DNA from: Massilia horti
Lineage (GTDB): Bacteria > Pseudomonadota > Gammaproteobacteria > Burkholderiales > Burkholderiaceae_D
DNA: 63,819 nt
Direction: 5' to 3'
NCBI RefSeq assembly: GCF_004614195.1
Contig: NZ_SPUM01000100.1
Span: 1-63,819, forward strand
Position numbers and translations under genes: made by a program. The notes beneath the pieces were generated by a model. That model ran no database searches and was not told the DNA's origin. It saw nothing but the letters and a program-made list of their open reading frames with translations. How positions within the stretch are numbered: position 1 is the stretch's first letter; each line of letters opens with the position of its first letter. This document shows, piece after piece, positions 61,937 through 63,819 of the stretch.

Positions 61937-63424
61937 TCAAGCGACCAGATGGCGCAGCTGTCTTTCGGGCGCCGCCGCGGTTGGCTTCGCTTTTTCGGCG
62001 GGGCTGTCGGCGCGCCCCGCATAATCGCTCGCAATCAGGGCGGCAGCTTCGTCTTTTGCCATGCCGCGCTGCTGCAGCCACTCCTTGACCAGATTCGCCA
62101 GCCTGTCGAGCGCAATGCGGTGGGTGGCATCGGTCCTGGTGTACATCCAGTCCGAGAAGGTCATGAAATTGTCGAAAGGATGGGCGCCTAGCAGATGGGG
62201 GATCGTGTTCGTGAAGCGGCCGGAGTTGGCAACCAGGTCCCAATAGCGGGCAAAGCGCACCAAGCGTTGCATGGTAGCAAAGTCGATCAGGTTCGTCGCC
62301 AGGATGGTATAGGGCGGATACGGATCATAGACCATGCCGAACGGCTCGGTATGACGGATGATCGGGGTGCCGCGCAGGCGCTTGAGGATGCCGAACTGGA
62401 TTTCATGCGCCCCCAGGCCCACGAGCTTGTCGAAACCGCGCGCAAAACTGGCGACGTCTTCGCCTGGCAAACCCGCAATCAGGTCGACATGCATATGGGC
62501 GTGCGAATGCTCGCACAGCCAGCGGATATTGTCGGCGGCCTTGGCGTTGTCCTGGCGGCGGCTGACCAGGGCCTGCACTTCCGGGTTGAAGCTCTGGATG
62601 CCGATTTCGAACTGCAGGGCGCCGGGCGGGAATTTGGAGATCGTCTCTTTCAGTGCTTCCGGCAGGTGGTCGGGTACCAGTTCAAAATGGGCATAGACCG
62701 GATCGCCGGGATTGGCCGCCAGCTTGTCCAAAAAGAACTGCATGATGCGTTGGCTCGTCTTTACATTCAGGTTGAAGGTCCGATCGACGAACTTGAACAG
62801 GCGCGCTCCACGCGCGTGCAGTGCCTCGAGTTCATCCAGGAACGCGTCGAGCGGAAATGGCCAGGCCGTCTTGTCCAGTGAAGACAGGCAGAATTCGCAT
62901 TTGAACGGGCAGCCGCGCGAGGCCTCTACATAAATGGTGCGGTGGGCGATGTCTTCAATCGTATAAAACTTGTACGGCAGAGCGATCTCTCCCATGGGCG
63001 GCTGCTGGCCAGCGTGGACCTTCATCAGCGGCTTTGGCCCGTTCAGGATCTGGGCGCACAATTGCGGGAAAGTGATATCACCCCAGCCGGTGATCACGTA
63101 ATCGGCCAGCTTGACGGCGGCCTGCTCATTGGTTTCGTGCGATACCTCGGGTCCGCCCAGCACAACCGTCACCTCGGGGGCCACGCGCTTGAGCATGGCG
63201 ATGACCTTCGTCGTTTCTTCGACGTTCCATATATAGATGCCGAATCCGACGATCCGGGGCTTGTGCGCCAGCAGACGTTCGACCACCTCGGTGGTCTTGG
63301 CGCCGATTACGAACTCATGCAGCTTCGTCTGTGCCTGCAGTTCGCCCATGTTCGCCAGGAGATAGCGCAGTCCCAGTGAAGCATGGGCATAGCGGGCATT
63401 CAGGGTGGAAAGCAGGATAGTCAT
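61937..63424 (-). CDS. B12-binding radical SAM protein (DUF4080 type)
   Basis: A 495-residue enzyme. An N-terminal cobalamin-binding-like Rossmann domain (LNARYAHASLGLRYLLANMG, IVGFGIYIWNVEET, VVLGGPEVSHE) precedes the radical SAM core with RGCPFKCEFC (Cys172, Cys176, Cys179) and FELVPDHLPEALKE. The C-terminal about 150 residues match DUF4080. Such proteins are widespread in Proteobacteria, but their substrate is not known. It lies 55 bases upstream of the MlaE-like gene on the same strand. Confidence 0.9.
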   Translation of the reverse strand: MTILLSTLNARYAHASLGLRYLLANMGELQAQTKLHEFVIGAKTTEVVERLLAHKPRIVGFGIYIWNVEETTKVIAMLKRVAPEVTVVLGGPEVSHETNEQAAVKLADYVITGWGDITFPQLCAQILNGPKPLMKVHAGQQPPMGEIALPYKFYTIEDIAHRTIYVEASRGCPFKCEFCLSSLDKTAWPFPLDAFLDELEALHARGARLFKFVDRTFNLNVKTSQRIMQFFLDKLAANPGDPVYAHFELVPDHLPEALKETISKFPPGALQFEIGIQSFNPEVQALVSRRQDNAKAADNIRWLCEHSHAHMHVDLIAGLPGEDVASFARGFDKLVGLGAHEIQFGILKRLRGTPIIRHTEPFGMVYDPYPPYTILATNLIDFATMQRLVRFARYWDLVANSGRFTNTIPHLLGAHPFDNFMTFSDWMYTRTDATHRIALDRLANLVKEWLQQRGMAKDEAAALIASDYAGRADSPAEKAKPTAAAPERQLRHLVA

Positions 63425-63499
63425 GAGCAGGGAAGGTGGGCGGCAAAGCGGTCATTGTACGCCGCCCCTGTCGGGTGCCGCACAATTGCGCGGAACCGC

Positions 63500-63529
63500 T
63501 TGCAAGGTGGGGCCGGAATTTGCTATAGT
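63500..63529 (+). promoter_or_regulatory. rRNA operon promoter 1
   Basis: TTGCAA (63500-63505) and TATAGT (63524-63529) with an 18-base spacer and an extended -10 (TGC before TATAGT). It is followed by a GC-rich discriminator, as in rRNA promoters. Confidence 0.7.
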
Positions 63530-63615
63530 TCCGTCCCTCGCGAGAAACACGCAACAAATCAACAGGTTGCGAAGGACTCATGAGGGAGCGTCGAAATGAT
63601 GCTGAGAAAATGAAG

Positions 63616-63644
63616 TTGACGAATATTTCGAAACGCTGCATAAT
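63616..63644 (+). promoter_or_regulatory. rRNA operon promoter 2
   Basis: TTGACG (63616-63621) and CATAAT (63639-63644) with the optimal 17-base spacer. It lies 115 bases downstream of the first promoter in the same direction. Confidence 0.75.
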
Positions 63645-63819
63645 CTCACTTCTCTGCTGCTGACGAACAAAACGATTCGCAGAGCGCAGCAAAGCAGTAC
63701 TACAGAACACGGTTCTTTAACAATCAACAGTCGATAAGTGTGGGCGTTTGATGAAGGTGCCAGCTGGCTTCGGTCAGCTGATTACTTAAAAAATCAAATG
63801 TTCACAAAAAATACGAACC
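63645..63819 (+). ncRNA. 16S rRNA operon leader (partial)
   Basis: The leader has a boxA antitermination sequence GGTTCTTTAACA at 63711-63722 and a UUCG-tetraloop hairpin (AGCTGGC-TTCG-GTCAGCT, 63762-63779). An AT-rich stretch resembling the sequence just before mature 16S rRNA in Oxalobacteraceae runs to the window end. The 16S gene itself is beyond the edge. Confidence 0.75.

Noticed and set aside
47099..63700. CRISPR array search
   Set aside because: The REP and hendecad repeats give regular spacing but no identical repeats with unique spacers, so no CRISPR array is present in the window.

Overview
The window is high-GC bacterial DNA that reads as the replication-origin region of a betaproteobacterium, most likely Burkholderiales, family Oxalobacteraceae, of the Massilia/Duganella type. 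The basis is the order gyrB-dnaN-dnaA-(oriC)-rpmH-rnpA-yidD-yidC-mnmE, the PEP-CTERM protein, the large polysaccharide-type TonB receptor, and palindromic repeats typical of that group. The genus is inference; the origin cluster itself is certain.

Region by region. 1-900: a terminal repeat that looks like an insertion-sequence end, then a REP-associated tyrosine transposase (RAYT) between REP palindromes. 932-6038 (minus): a four-gene overlapping operon (carbamoyltransferase, dimethylformamidase-like DUF6605 protein, radical SAM/SPASM protein, family 9 glycosyltransferase) that looks like an uncharacterised glycan or metabolite tailoring system. 6206-9580: a DUF2795/DUF4142 fusion with a His-rich linker, nudC, a membrane protein, folE. 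9689-13525: an orphan transposase fragment and a TonB-dependent receptor. 13734-21260: a PAP2 phosphatase, a lipoprotein, a cytoplasmic-looking PaoABC-type molybdenum hydroxylase, quinone oxidoreductase/LysR pair, infA. 21709-26849 (minus): MarR plus an AaeB/AaeA/NodT-type tripartite efflux pump. 27248-33511 (minus): a chemoreceptor, then a PEP-CTERM protein and a giant pectate lyase-pectin methylesterase fusion. 34101-38812: a lower-GC accessory stretch with a TonB/TolA-like protein, an Hcp - murein endopeptidase - putative immunity module, and an HNH nuclease. 38948-48745: the origin cluster. 48769-63424: mixed housekeeping and envelope genes, including pssA, a PBP5-type carboxypeptidase, an MCE (Mla-like) lipid-transport operon and a B12-type radical SAM protein. 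63500-63819: tandem promoters and boxA leader of a ribosomal RNA operon whose 16S gene starts beyond the window.

How parts work together. The TonB receptor and the pectinase operon share the palindrome TGGTC(T/A)GACCA in their upstream regions, suggesting one pectin/oligogalacturonide regulon split over 20 kb. REP palindromes of one family occur at seven or more sites next to gene ends, and one copy sits inside a 186-bp unit with 23-bp terminal inverted repeats, suggesting that the local RAYT or a relative has been spreading them. The strongest candidates for new biology are the Hcp-endopeptidase-immunity triad, the carbamoyltransferase operon, the pectin regulon and the REP/RAYT elements.
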